In this document: positions 9,721-18,072 of the stretch, piece after piece
Position numbering within the stretch: position 1 is the first letter of the stretch
Layout of the letters: each line of letters opens with the position of its first letter
NCBI GenBank assembly: GCA_014799665.1
Contig: JAAVHP010000025.1
Span: 14,174 to 78,173, forward strand
Length of the DNA: 64,000 nucleotides
Direction: 5' to 3'
Origin: Clostridiales bacterium
Lineage (GTDB): Bacteria; Bacillota; Clostridia; Christensenellales; Pumilibacteraceae
Notes under the pieces: model-generated
What the model saw: only the letters and a program-made list of their open reading frames with translations
Database searches by the model: none
What the model was told of the DNA's origin: nothing
Position numbers and translations under genes: made by a program

Positions 9721-9758
9721 CCTACTTCTTTTGAAAAAGAGGCAAGCAAGAAAACTTT
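9721..9758. repeat. Dispersed hairpin repeat, family A (degenerate copy)
   Basis: CTACTTCTTTTGAAAAAGAG followed by CAAGAAAACTTT matches the family A pattern in reverse orientation to the other copies. The arms pair only partly. Apart from this and a TATAAT at 9878-9883, nothing is seen between the khpB stop and the next gene (203 bp). Confidence 0.5.
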
Positions 9759-9923
9759 GCTGTTGCGTGTCAGATAAGTAAGTATTGCTTCGCTGCACCC
9801 AATTAGCTTCGTGTCGTTACTAATATCTTTACGCAAAAACATTCAGATTAATATTATTTATTGATTGCTACCGATAATATAATATTAACCAAAGACGACA
9901 ATAAAATTATTCAGAGGGTTACG

Positions 9924-10499
9924 TTGAAATTCAGAAAAGGCGTATATATAATATTTTTTGCTATCGGGCTGACGTTGTTTGCGTTCAGCCTTATGCCTTT
10001 TTTCAGGAACTTTCACGAGGACACGTTTTGGATAATGACTATCGTGAGTGTTGCGCTCATGATCTTCTGTCTTTTCGCGCTGTTCCACAAGCCCAAAGAA
10101 AAAGTAAAGCTCAACGCCAGATACGAGCGCAAGGGGAATATGCTCACTCGTCCCGAATACAATTTCTTAATGACGCTTCGCGAGATCTCGCCGAGCAAGT
10201 ACGAGGTAGTGCCGCAGGTCGCGCTTACTTCGGTAATCGATAAAAAGACGAACACTTCCTACCGCAACGAGCTTTTCCGCGTATGCGATTATTGCTTTGT
10301 CGACCGCGATACATTCGAGCCGTTGCTTCTCGTTGAGCTTAACGACCGCTCGCACCTGCGCGAGGATAGGCGTATCCGCGACGAAAAGGTTGCGGCTATC
10401 TGTGAGGACGCCAAGCTTCCGCTCGTCACGTTTTGGCTGGACGGCGATCTTAGCTACAATACGGTCAAGCGCGTCGTTATGAAGGCGATATTGAAATGA
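9924..10499 (+). CDS. DUF2726 protein with two N-terminal membrane helices
   Basis: This 191-aa product has two hydrophobic helices near its N-terminus (IIFFAIGLTLFAFSLM and FWIMTIVSVALMIFCLFALF). A cytoplasmic DUF2726-like domain begins around RPEYNFLMTLRE. The run VCDYCFVDRDT..LLLVELNDRSH has the Asp and Glu spacing expected for this PD-(D/E)XK-nuclease-like fold, so a nucleic-acid role is possible, but activity is inference. I prefer TTG 9924 because CAGAGGG lies just upstream and a TATAAT at 9878-9883 would put the transcript start near 9890; an earlier in-frame TTG at 9861 lacks support. The stop overlaps the next gene (ATGA), implying an operon. Confidence 0.7.
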   Translation: MKFRKGVYIIFFAIGLTLFAFSLMPFFRNFHEDTFWIMTIVSVALMIFCLFALFHKPKEKVKLNARYERKGNMLTRPEYNFLMTLREISPSKYEVVPQVALTSVIDKKTNTSYRNELFRVCDYCFVDRDTFEPLLLVELNDRSHLREDRRIRDEKVAAICEDAKLPLVTFWLDGDLSYNTVKRVVMKAILK

Positions 10500-11332
10500 A
10501 GTGCGTAGACTGTCCGCGCTTTTGCCGCGCCGACCGCGACTGCGGCGAAATAGGGTTATGCGGCGGCGGAAGACTCGCGCGGGTCGCTAAGGTCATAAAC
10601 GAATTTAAGTACGAGGAACCCTGTCTCGGCACGGTGACGGCGGTGTTCTTTTCGGGCTGTGCGCTCAAATGCTCGTACTGTCAGAATTATAAAATAAGCC
10701 GCGGGGGAGCGGGCGAGGAGTACGACGACCGTAGGCTCGCCGCGCTGTTCGACGGCGCGGAACACCCGCTCGATCTTGTCACACCGTCGCACTATCTGTC
10801 GAATATAGAGCGTGCGATCGATATATCGGCAAATGCGCATTCGTTCATATATAATACTTCGGGCTACGAGACGGTCGGCGCGGTAAAGCGCGCGGCGAAA
10901 TTCACCGACGTTTTCCTTACCGATTATAAGTACGGCGATAACGCGGTGGCGACGCGGCTGTCCAAGGCGGGCGATTACGTGGAAGTAGCGCAAAAGGCGT
11001 TACGCGTTATGCGCGACGCAGTCCCCGACGAGTGGGCGATCGAGAACGGCGAAAAGCTGCTAAAACGCGGGCTGATAGTTCGGCACTTGGTTTTGCCCGA
11101 GTGCGTGGATAACTCGATAAAAGCGATAGACGACATAGCGCGTATAGCGGGAACGAATACCGTTCTGTCGCTCATGAGCCAATTCACGCCAAACGGCGTA
11201 GGCGAGCCGAACGCAAGGCTTAAAAAGATCGAGTACAAGCTCGTAGTCGAGCATGCGTTAAAGCTCGGCTTCAACGTGGGATATATCCAAGATTTCGATT
11301 CGGCAAACAGCGCGTACACGCCCGAGTTTTAG
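10496..11332 (+). CDS. Radical SAM protein, PflX/COG1313 type
   Basis: The 278-aa protein has a radical SAM cluster motif CALKCSYC (CX3CX2C) near residue 53 and an additional N-terminal cysteine set (CVDCPRFCRADRDCGEIGLC). This is the layout of the COG1313 family, described as 'putative pyruvate formate-lyase activating enzyme-like'. These proteins bind a 4Fe-4S cluster and S-adenosylmethionine to make a 5'-deoxyadenosyl radical; the substrate is not established. The 4-base overlap with the DUF2726 gene suggests co-translation, but I know of no functional link. The length is typical. Confidence 0.85.
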   Translation: MKCVDCPRFCRADRDCGEIGLCGGGRLARVAKVINEFKYEEPCLGTVTAVFFSGCALKCSYCQNYKISRGGAGEEYDDRRLAALFDGAEHPLDLVTPSHYLSNIERAIDISANAHSFIYNTSGYETVGAVKRAAKFTDVFLTDYKYGDNAVATRLSKAGDYVEVAQKALRVMRDAVPDEWAIENGEKLLKRGLIVRHLVLPECVDNSIKAIDDIARIAGTNTVLSLMSQFTPNGVGEPNARLKKIEYKLVVEHALKLGFNVGYIQDFDSANSAYTPEF

Positions 11333-11346
11333 GCACAAGGAAAGTT

Positions 11347-13179
11347 ATGGATTTTTTCGAAAGCGACAATTTCAACGCCGAGCAGATAGCCGAGGAAGCC
11401 GAGCATTTATCGCGCGTCCTCGACATGATGCGCGAGCAAATATATCTTTTGGAGAACGACGGGTTCGAGTACCGCACCGTCGATATTTACGACGAGAATG
11501 ACGTTGAGGAGTACCGCACGGACAAGTTCCGTCACGACGCGCGCAAGCGCGATATTGCCATACTCAAAAAATCGCTGTCCACACCGTACTTTGCGCGTAT
11601 GCGGCTTCAACCGGTGGGCAGGGTCGCGGCGTTCGACGATACGCCGTCCATGACGCGCCGCCGTCCCAACGATATAGAGGAAGTGTTTCTCGGCGACGAC
11701 CCGGACGTGTACGTGGGCGCGAACGTGATCGTGTACAAGGATAAGATCATCGTTTTTTCGCACAACTCGCCGCTCGGCAACAAGGTGTACGAACGGTTCG
11801 AGAACGGCACGATAGAGTACGGCGGATACGAGTACAAGGTGATTTTTCGGCGCAAGTTCGATATACGTGACGGCAAGCTGGAAGCGGTGTTTCAAGACTA
11901 TTCGAGCGAAGCGGGCGGGGTAGTCTACGATAAATTCCTCGCGCATATGCTCGAAATAAAGCGCGGCGATAAGCGCTTGACCGATATAATCCCGACGATC
12001 CAAGCCAACCAAAACGCCGTCATCATCCGTCCCGCCGACGAGAACTGCATAGTATCGGGCTGCGCGGGCTGCGGCAAGACCATGCTTCTGCTGCAACGGC
12101 TGGAATACCTCGGCTTTAACAAAAAGCTCGACCTCGAGCGCGCTGTGGTCATCTCGCCGAGCGAAAGGTATATCGAGCATATCCAGCCCGTTGTCGACGA
12201 TCTTATGATAAACGCCGCGCGGCGCATAACAATGCCAGAGTTTTACCGCGAGCTTATCTTATCGCTTAAAGGCGTTAAGGCGGCCGAGAGGAAAGCGCTC
12301 CAATCGGGCGAGCCGATAGGCGATGAGCAACTGTCGAACGAAACGGTAGCCGCCTGCTACGGCGACGGTATCAAGCGCAAGCTTATAGCAGCGCTCGGTA
12401 CTGTCAAACAGAACTACAAGAAAAAGCTTGCCGCATACCGCGAGGAGCTCGATAAGTACGAGCGCGAGCTCGCCTGGACGCGCGGCACGTACCTATCGCC
12501 CGAACTGAAAAAGCCTAAGCTTCCCGTGCTCGCGATCGATATAGATAAGTTCCCGTTCATTCCTACGCTTCCGCGCGGACTTACCAAATGCAAACTGTAC
12601 CTACTTCTCACCGCGTACTGCTACGTGCTCGGCAAGCCTGCGTTCGACGGCGTGCTGTTTATCGACGAAGGACAAGACTATTTTTACAACGAGTATAAGC
12701 TCATCGCCGAGTGCACGAAATCTACGGTAAATATTTACGGCGACACTAATCAGCAAATCACGGCGAGCCGCGGCATCGACGATTTTTCAAGGCTCGACGG
12801 ACTGTGGAGCGTGGAGCATTACGCGCTGAACGAGAACTACCGCAACGCGCGCGAGATAACCGAGTTTGTCAACGACCTTTTGGGTATGAACGTTACCTCG
12901 CTCGGGCTTGACGGCGGCGTAGTCAAAAATATAGATTTCGGCGAGCTTAACGGCGAACTCCGCCGTGCGGGCGACGACCGTATCGCGGTCATTTATTCGG
13001 CGAACGATAAAGATACTTACAAGCGGCTTAAAGGCGTCGTGCCCGAAAAACTGCTGTATACGGTTGCGCAGAGCAAGGGTATGGAATACGAACGCGTTTA
13101 CGCTTGCGGCAGTATGACGGACACCGAGAAGTACGTGGCGTATACTCGCGCGCTCGGCGAACTGTATATAGTTAATTGA
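11347..13179 (+). CDS. HelD-like superfamily 1 helicase/ATPase
   Basis: The 610-aa protein has the HelD-type layout. An N-terminal helical hairpin region is followed by a beta domain (PYFARMRLQPVG..VYVGANVIV). The ATPase motifs are: motif I GCAGCGKT (about residue 240), Walker B LFIDEGQD, motif III YGDTNQQI, motif IV NENYRNAREI, motif V AQSKGMEYERV and motif VI VAYTRA. HelD proteins bind RNA polymerase and recycle stalled complexes in Bacillus. This one is shorter than the usual 750-780 residues and diverged, so it could instead be a general UvrD-like helicase. AAGGAAA precedes the ATG. A small protein follows 13 bp downstream. Confidence 0.75.
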   Translation: MDFFESDNFNAEQIAEEAEHLSRVLDMMREQIYLLENDGFEYRTVDIYDENDVEEYRTDKFRHDARKRDIAILKKSLSTPYFARMRLQPVGRVAAFDDTPSMTRRRPNDIEEVFLGDDPDVYVGANVIVYKDKIIVFSHNSPLGNKVYERFENGTIEYGGYEYKVIFRRKFDIRDGKLEAVFQDYSSEAGGVVYDKFLAHMLEIKRGDKRLTDIIPTIQANQNAVIIRPADENCIVSGCAGCGKTMLLLQRLEYLGFNKKLDLERAVVISPSERYIEHIQPVVDDLMINAARRITMPEFYRELILSLKGVKAAERKALQSGEPIGDEQLSNETVAACYGDGIKRKLIAALGTVKQNYKKKLAAYREELDKYERELAWTRGTYLSPELKKPKLPVLAIDIDKFPFIPTLPRGLTKCKLYLLLTAYCYVLGKPAFDGVLFIDEGQDYFYNEYKLIAECTKSTVNIYGDTNQQITASRGIDDFSRLDGLWSVEHYALNENYRNAREITEFVNDLLGMNVTSLGLDGGVVKNIDFGELNGELRRAGDDRIAVIYSANDKDTYKRLKGVVPEKLLYTVAQSKGMEYERVYACGSMTDTEKYVAYTRALGELYIVN

Positions 13180-13192
13180 AAAAGAGGTTCTT

Positions 13193-13459
13193 ATGATACA
13201 TTCTATGAGCGGCGGCGTGCTCAGCGAGTACGACAGCTTAACGTTCGTTAAGCTTCAATTCGACGGCGAGCAAGCGCCGTACTGGTATATAACCGAACTG
13301 GAAGTGGATGAGGGCGACCGCGTTCTCGCGCCGTTCGGCGTTGCGGGGCTGGGCAAGGAAGCTACGGTGATCAAGGTCGAACGCAACGTTTCCAGTCAGG
13401 TCGCGCCCGTGCCCGTAAAGCGCGCCAAAAGAATATTGCGCGTGCTCGACCGCAAGTAA
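13193..13459 (+). CDS. Small conserved-looking protein, PriA N-terminal-like fold (predicted)
   Basis: The 88-aa soluble protein is one compact beta-rich domain. The stretch YWYITELEVDEGDRVLAPFG followed by GKEATVIKVE resembles the N-terminal 3'-DNA-binding domain of PriA, where the same 'G-D-R-V-x-(V/A)-P-F' pattern occurs. This resemblance is by eye and may be superficial. GAGG at 13184-13187 supports ATG 13193. It lies 13 bp after the HelD-like gene and probably works with it. The family name is not known to me. Confidence 0.55.
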   Translation: MIHSMSGGVLSEYDSLTFVKLQFDGEQAPYWYITELEVDEGDRVLAPFGVAGLGKEATVIKVERNVSSQVAPVPVKRAKRILRVLDRK

Positions 13460-13469
13460 AATATAACGC

Positions 13470-13498
13470 TTGACTTTTAAGCCCGTACACTGTATAAT
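13470..13498 (+). promoter_or_regulatory. Sigma-A promoter giving a probable leaderless mRNA
   Basis: TTGACT (13470-13475), a 17-bp spacer and TATAAT (13493-13498). Only six bases separate the -10 box from the ATG at 13505, so the start codon falls at the expected +1. Confidence 0.75.
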
Positions 13499-13504
13499 TA
13501 AACC

Positions 13505-13822
13505 ATGTTTTTGAGTTTGCAAACCTATATAGTCGGGATAATAATCGGCGTTGTCGTTTTGCAGTACGCGTTCGCGCTGTTCTGCTTGATGAAGCTTGCG
13601 TACTTCGATTTGGAGCGGTATCAGTATATACTGTGGAACTTGCTCATACTTATCGTGTTCTTTATTGGCGGCATATCGTTCCTTATATATTGCGCCAAGC
13701 ACCCCGAAAAAAGATTGAAGCGCGCGACCGATAAGCTCGAACAGCCCGAAGGAGATGAACAATCGAAGGCGGCAGACGAACAACCGCCCGCCAAAGAGGA
13801 TAACGCGCAGGATAACGAATAA
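13505..13822 (+). CDS. Small two-helix membrane protein with acidic tail
   Basis: The 105-aa protein has two hydrophobic helices (about residues 5-32 and 42-64) separated by KLAYFDLERYQ, then a positively charged stretch and an acidic, Glu/Asp/Gln-rich C-terminal tail. The topology is like PLDc_N-type small membrane proteins, but the match is weak. There is no Shine-Dalgarno, and the ATG sits at the predicted transcription start, so the mRNA is probably leaderless. Function unknown. Confidence 0.6.
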   Translation: MFLSLQTYIVGIIIGVVVLQYAFALFCLMKLAYFDLERYQYILWNLLILIVFFIGGISFLIYCAKHPEKRLKRATDKLEQPEGDEQSKAADEQPPAKEDNAQDNE

Positions 13823-13882
13823 ACTTTCCCTCGGCGTTTCAAGGGTTTTGTTTTATCTATAATTATTAATTTTTAATTGACT

Positions 13883-14968
13883 ATGAACGGTCGCACTGTA
13901 CGCGCGGCGGTCACACTCGGTGTGGGGCTCGCGCTCAACATAGCGCTCGGCGTTACCAAGCTTGTCGTAGGCATAACTGCGGGATCGACGTCGGTAACGA
14001 GCGACGCGATAAACAACGTGACGGACGCGGCGGTGTCCGTCGTTACTCTCATTGCGACTTTTCTCGCCGCGCGCGGCGCAGACCACAAACACCCGTTCGG
14101 GCACGGTCGGTACGAGTATATCGCAACCTTCGTCCTCGGCGCGGTCATACTCGCCGTGGGTATAGAGGTTTTCACGAACGGGCTCGAACGCGCGATAACG
14201 CCCGTCGCGGTCGACGCGGGGCTCGCCGTATGGCTTGCGCTCGGCATATCCATTGCGGTAAAGGCGTTCATGGCGCTGTTCTATGGCATAAGCGGCAAAC
14301 GCACGAAATCCGACACTATCAAGGCGGCGGCTGTCGACGCTGTGTCCGACGTTGCGGTAACGACAGTCGTTCTCGCGTGTATGCTTATCGAAAAATTCAC
14401 GGGCGCGTACATAGACGGCTATGCTTCCATGGCGGTATCCGTCGTTATCGTCGTCATGGCGATACGCATACTTATAAGCACCGTCAGCGTATTGGTGGGC
14501 GAGCGTCCCAACTCCGCGCTGTATGCCGAGGTCCTTGCGATCGTCGAGAACACGCCCGAGGTCGTCTCGGCGCACGACCTTATCATAAACGACTACGGCG
14601 CGGCGACCAAGATCGCCGAGGTGGACGCGGTACTGCCCGCGGATATGCCGTTCGTTAAGGTCCACGCCGTGTGCGACGGCATCGAGCGCAGAGTGCTAGC
14701 GGCAACGGGCGTCAAGCTGTGCGTGCACGCCGACCCGCTCGACGGCGACGCGCGCGTGACCGAGATCAAGCGCCGCGTGGACGCCGCGCTCGCTAACTGC
14801 GGCGCTTCGGCGCACGATATAACTATCGACGACGAAGCGGGCACTGTCACGCTTGATATTCGGCTCGCGGACGGGAGCGTGCACGAGAAAGCCGTCGTTG
14901 CCATGGCGGAAGCGGAAGTGCGCGCGGTAACGCCGTTTGCCGTGGTCGTAAACGTAGATTACATTTGA
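13883..14968 (+). CDS. Cation diffusion facilitator family transporter
   Basis: The 361-aa protein has the CDF signature SVTSDAINNVTDA and the metal-binding DHKHPFGHGRYEYIA near the second helix, six predicted membrane segments in the first 200 residues, and a cytoplasmic C-terminal domain (about 215-360). CDF proteins export divalent cations (Zn, Mn, Fe or Co) in exchange for protons; the metal cannot be assigned by eye. ATG 13883 is chosen; a TTG two codons earlier is possible. There is no strong ribosome site, and a TATAAT at 13858-13863 lies 19 bases upstream, so the leader would be short. The stop region overlaps the ribosome site of mnmA. Confidence 0.9.
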   Translation: MNGRTVRAAVTLGVGLALNIALGVTKLVVGITAGSTSVTSDAINNVTDAAVSVVTLIATFLAARGADHKHPFGHGRYEYIATFVLGAVILAVGIEVFTNGLERAITPVAVDAGLAVWLALGISIAVKAFMALFYGISGKRTKSDTIKAAAVDAVSDVAVTTVVLACMLIEKFTGAYIDGYASMAVSVVIVVMAIRILISTVSVLVGERPNSALYAEVLAIVENTPEVVSAHDLIINDYGAATKIAEVDAVLPADMPFVKVHAVCDGIERRVLAATGVKLCVHADPLDGDARVTEIKRRVDAALANCGASAHDITIDDEAGTVTLDIRLADGSVHEKAVVAMAEAEVRAVTPFAVVVNVDYI

Positions 14969-14976
14969 GGTGTTCG

Positions 14977-16023
14977 TTGGGTAAGAAGGTCATTATAGGA
15001 ATGAGCGGCGGCGTCGATTCGGCGGTCGCCGCGTACGTACTCAAACATGACGGCTACGACGTTACGGGTCTTTTCATGCACAATTGGGAGGAAGAAGGCG
15101 AGTGTCCCGCCGCAACCGATTGGCAGGACGTACGCGCGGTCAGCGACAAGCTCGGCATAGAGTGCTACTCGGTCAACTTCGCCAAAGAGTACATGGACGG
15201 CGTGTTCGAATATTTCTTAAAGGAGTACCGCGCCTACCGCACGCCCAATCCCGACGTGCTTTGTAACCGCGTGGTCAAGTTCGGCGCGTTCCGCGACTAC
15301 TGCATGACGCTCGGCGCGGACTATATCGCAACAGGGCATTACTGCAATATCTCGGGCGATAGGCTCATGCGCGCGGTGGACAATAACAAGGATCAAACGT
15401 ACTTTCTCAATCAGGTAAAAACCGAACAGCTCGGTGGCGTTCTGTTCCCCATCGGCGGCATGGTAAAGCCGGATGTGAGAAAGCTCGCGGACGAGCTCGG
15501 CTTGTCCGTCGCCAAAAAGAAGGACAGCACGGGCATTTGCTTTATCGGCGAGCGCAAGTTCAAAAAGTTCCTGTCCGAATATCTGCCCGCGCAGAGCGGC
15601 GAGATCGTCGATACTTCGGGCAAGGTAGTTGGCAGGCACGACGGGCTTATGTACTACACGCTCGGTCAACGGCGCGGCTTAGGTATAGGCGGCGTGAAAG
15701 GCGAAGCGGGCAGGTGGTTCGTGCTACGTAAGGACGTTAAGAATAATCGGCTTATCGTGTCGTGCGGCGACGAGAGCGAGCTCTTTACTTCGTCGCTCAC
15801 GGGCAGCGAGTTCAATATAATAGGCGAGTTCGATATGCCGAGCGAATTGCGCTGCACCGCCAAAACGCGCTACCGTCAGCCCGACTTCGGCGCTACGCTT
15901 TACTATAAGCCCGACGGAAGCTTTACGCTCGATTTCGACGAGCCGCAGCGCGCCGTCACGCCCAGTCAGTATGCCGTGATATACCTCGGCGACAGATGCT
16001 TGGGCGGCGGAGTGATCAACTAA
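14977..16023 (+). CDS. mnmA: tRNA-specific 2-thiouridylase MnmA
   Basis: The 348-aa protein has the PP-loop SGGVDS at its N-terminus, the catalytic cysteine in NPDVLCNRVVKF and the second cysteine in TGICFIGERKF. GHYCNI and the C-terminal beta-barrel are also present. It adds sulfur to U34 of tRNAs for Lys, Glu and Gln using ATP and a sulfur donor. I choose TTG 14977, with GAGGTG four bases upstream at 14967-14972; a TTG twelve bases earlier has no such site. The gene is convergent with murC, and their stop codons overlap. Confidence 0.95.
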   Translation: MGKKVIIGMSGGVDSAVAAYVLKHDGYDVTGLFMHNWEEEGECPAATDWQDVRAVSDKLGIECYSVNFAKEYMDGVFEYFLKEYRAYRTPNPDVLCNRVVKFGAFRDYCMTLGADYIATGHYCNISGDRLMRAVDNNKDQTYFLNQVKTEQLGGVLFPIGGMVKPDVRKLADELGLSVAKKKDSTGICFIGERKFKKFLSEYLPAQSGEIVDTSGKVVGRHDGLMYYTLGQRRGLGIGGVKGEAGRWFVLRKDVKNNRLIVSCGDESELFTSSLTGSEFNIIGEFDMPSELRCTAKTRYRQPDFGATLYYKPDGSFTLDFDEPQRAVTPSQYAVIYLGDRCLGGGVIN

Positions 16024-17273
16024 ATCATTCCTAATTGAATAAACCTATCTGCACAAATATCAATATCGCCTGCGCCCATGAAAATGAGCGCTTTTTCTTT
16101 TAGTCCTTTACAGAATTCGAGTATCTCGGTGAACGTGTCGAAGCAGTACGCGTTCTCTTTGTTTTCTACGATCTTGCGGCAGAGCGCGTGCGAGCTGACG
16201 CCCTCTATCGGTTTTTCGCGCGCGGCAAATATGGGCGCGAGAACGACCGTGTCTGCTTTGCCGAGCGCGCTTGAAAAATCGTCTAATAACGCTTGCGTGC
16301 GCGAGTACGTATGCGGCTGGAACACGACCGCGACCGACGGAAAGATCTCGCGCGCGGCGGATATGGTCGCTTGTATTTCGGTTGGGTGGTGGGCGTAGTC
16401 TGTCAGTATCGTTTTGCCGAACGCAAGCCCCTTGCGCTCGAACCGCCGTCCCACGCCGTTGAACTCGTATAGCATGGGCAGTATTTCGGTGAGCGGCACG
16501 CCGCACTCTGTTGCCGCCGCAATGGTGGCGAGCGCGTTGTATACGTTATGTACGCCAGCCACGCGCAGCTTGACGTCGGCGTGCTTTTTGCCGACAAGAG
16601 TGAAGGTGCGCAGCCCGTTCTTGCTTGCGATATTCACGGCGCGGTAGTCGCAGCCCTCGCGCGTGCCGAAAGTGACGGCGGTGGGGAAAAGCTTAACGCA
16701 CAGCTCGTCGTCGCCGTTCACGATAAGCTTTTTGCAGTTTTTCGAAAACTGCACGTATGCGCATATAAGCGAATCGAGCGTTTTATAGTAGTCGGGGTGG
16801 TCATACTGTACGTTGAGTATAACGCCTACGTCGGGATGCAGGTGGGTAAAGCTGGCGCGATACTCGCACGCCTCGGTCACGAAAAACTTGTCGCCGCCCG
16901 CGTGCGACGCGTCCTTAACGCCCACGTGCACGGTAGGGCGGCGGTTTTTAAGCGCCGCGCCGAGCATGGCGGTCGTCGTGCTTTTGCCGTGACAGCCCGC
17001 AACCGCTATGACCGTTTTATACACGCGCGCAAGCTCGCCGAGATATTCGGCGCGTTCGATTATCGGGATATTAAGCTCGCGGGCTCGGACGAGCTCGCAG
17101 TTGTCCTGCGGCACGGCGTTGGTGTATACGACAAGGTCGGCGCCTTCTACGTTTTTGGGGTCGTGCCCGCCGAGCGTATTGTCCGAGCCCGTTACAATAT
17201 GCCCGCGGCTTGCCGCAGCGTCAGAGAGCGCGCGCATAGAAACGCCCGATATTCCTACGAAATGAATTTTCAT
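16020..17273 (-). CDS. murC: UDP-N-acetylmuramate--L-alanine ligase
   Basis: The 417-aa protein starts MKIHFVGISG (nucleotide fold). It has the Mur ligase ATP loop GCHGKSTTTAM at about 93-103, the EACEYRASF motif and the central YDHPDYYKT motif, with a C-terminal ligase domain (AHHPTEI, QPHTYSR). It joins L-alanine to UDP-MurNAc in peptidoglycan synthesis. It is slightly shorter than typical MurC (about 450). The start at 17273 is chosen by homology; an upstream in-frame extension of 19 codons is unlikely. No Shine-Dalgarno is visible. The last codons overlap the end of mnmA by 4 bases on the other strand. Confidence 0.93.
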   Translation of the reverse strand: MKIHFVGISGVSMRALSDAAASRGHIVTGSDNTLGGHDPKNVEGADLVVYTNAVPQDNCELVRARELNIPIIERAEYLGELARVYKTVIAVAGCHGKSTTTAMLGAALKNRRPTVHVGVKDASHAGGDKFFVTEACEYRASFTHLHPDVGVILNVQYDHPDYYKTLDSLICAYVQFSKNCKKLIVNGDDELCVKLFPTAVTFGTREGCDYRAVNIASKNGLRTFTLVGKKHADVKLRVAGVHNVYNALATIAAATECGVPLTEILPMLYEFNGVGRRFERKGLAFGKTILTDYAHHPTEIQATISAAREIFPSVAVVFQPHTYSRTQALLDDFSSALGKADTVVLAPIFAAREKPIEGVSSHALCRKIVENKENAYCFDTFTEILEFCKGLKEKALIFMGAGDIDICADRFIQLGMI

Positions 17274-17362
17274 ATAATTAGATATGCCGCGGACGGGGCT
17301 CGGGTGCTTGTACGGCACGGTTAAAAACAAACGGCTATAAACAAAAAATTTTTACAAACCTA

Positions 17363-17391
17363 TTGATTTTACTTGCAAAGTATGTTACACT
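17363..17391 (+). promoter_or_regulatory. Sigma-A promoter of spoVG
   Basis: TTGATT (17363-17368), a 17-bp spacer and TACACT (17386-17391). The predicted leader is about 28 nt. Confidence 0.65.
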
Positions 17392-17425
17392 AAACATGGT
17401 CGCAATCCAATTTCGGAGGAAAATT

Positions 17426-17707
17426 GTGGAAATCACCGAGGTAAGGCTTCGCCTTGTCAAGGAACCCGGCAAACTCAAAGCGGCGGCATCTATCACTATC
17501 GACGGTTGCTTCGTCGTCCACGATTTGCGTGTGGTTGAAACGGAGGGTGGTCTTTTCGTCGCCATGCCTAACAAGCGATTGGGCACAGGCGAGTTCCGTG
17601 ATATCGCGCATCCCATCAATAACGAAACGCGCGATTACATAGCACAACTCGTGATCGGTAAGTACAAAGAAGAACTCGAACACGCTAACTCTGCTCCACA
17701 AGATTGA
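17426..17707 (+). CDS. spoVG: Septation/sporulation regulator SpoVG
   Basis: The 93-aa protein starts MEITEVRLRLV and contains the conserved AAASITIDGCFVVHDLRVVE and FVAMPNKR blocks. SpoVG binds DNA and RNA and affects septation, sporulation and surface traits in Bacillota. It is kept in many non-spore-formers, so it does not prove sporulation. The start is GTG 17426, set by CGGAGGAAAA upstream; an ATG at 17396 in the leader is in another context and not used. A terminator follows at 17739. Confidence 0.96.
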   Translation: MEITEVRLRLVKEPGKLKAAASITIDGCFVVHDLRVVETEGGLFVAMPNKRLGTGEFRDIAHPINNETRDYIAQLVIGKYKEELEHANSAPQD

Positions 17708-17738
17708 TAATTGGTTCCATTGTAAATATCGTTACGCG

Positions 17739-17775
17739 AACCCGCCGAAGCCAAGCTCGGTTTCGGCAGGGTTTT
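17739..17775 (+). terminator. Terminator after spoVG
   Basis: AACCCGCCGAA (17739-17749) pairs with TTCGGCAGGGTT (17762-17773, one bulge), followed by TTTTG. Confidence 0.8.
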
Positions 17776-17837
17776 GTGTTGTAAATTTTTGTTAATCGGG
17801 AATTAAATATATTGTTTATCCCCGAGTATACAAACCT

Positions 17838-17880
17838 AAAAGTTTCTTGGTGACTTCTTTGCCAAAAGAAGTAACTTTTT
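17838..17880. repeat. Dispersed hairpin repeat, family A
   Basis: AAAAGTTTCTTGGTGACTTC begins the copy. ACTTCTTT (17853-17860) pairs with AAAGAAGT (17865-17872), and ACTTTTT follows. Confidence 0.65.
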
Positions 17881-17901
17881 CGACAAATTTCTTCTTTTGT
17901 G

Positions 17902-17930
17902 TTGACAAAGGCGTGGGCATTTGTTATACT
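17902..17930 (+). promoter_or_regulatory. Sigma-A promoter of uraA-upp
   Basis: TTGACA (17902-17907), a 17-bp spacer and TATACT (17925-17930). Transcription should start near 17937, giving a 136-nt leader. Confidence 0.85.
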
Positions 17931-17936
17931 TAACAA

Positions 17937-18072
17937 CGATAGGCTTCGCGCCTAAAAAAATTTTGCTTTTTTTCGGGGAAGAACTATTTTTTCGGCGCGC
18001 GTATGCCTTTGGTTTTCGGTATTACGCGTTTTTTATCGCGCAGTATTAATCAAACAAAAGGAAGGAAAAACT
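17937..18072 (+). promoter_or_regulatory. Attenuator leader of uraA (terminator/antiterminator switch)
   Basis: A terminator is formed by CGCGTATGCC (17998-18007) and GGTATTACGCG (18018-18028), ten pairs with one bulge, followed by T6. An alternative helix pairs CGCGCCTAAAAAA (17947-17959) with TTTTTTCGGCGCG (17987-17999), 12 of 13 pairs, and overlaps the terminator's left arm. A small upstream hairpin TAGGC/GCCTA (17940-17944 with 17950-17954) would block that helix. This is the three-part logic of transcription attenuation. No clear PyrR-binding consensus was recognised, so the ligand is open; uracil, UMP or UTP sensing is inferred from the genes controlled. Confidence 0.65.

Noticed and set aside
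13824..13856. Terminator between the small membrane protein and the CDF gene
   Set aside because: Only a 4-base CCCT/AGGG pairing precedes the T-rich stretch, too weak to support.
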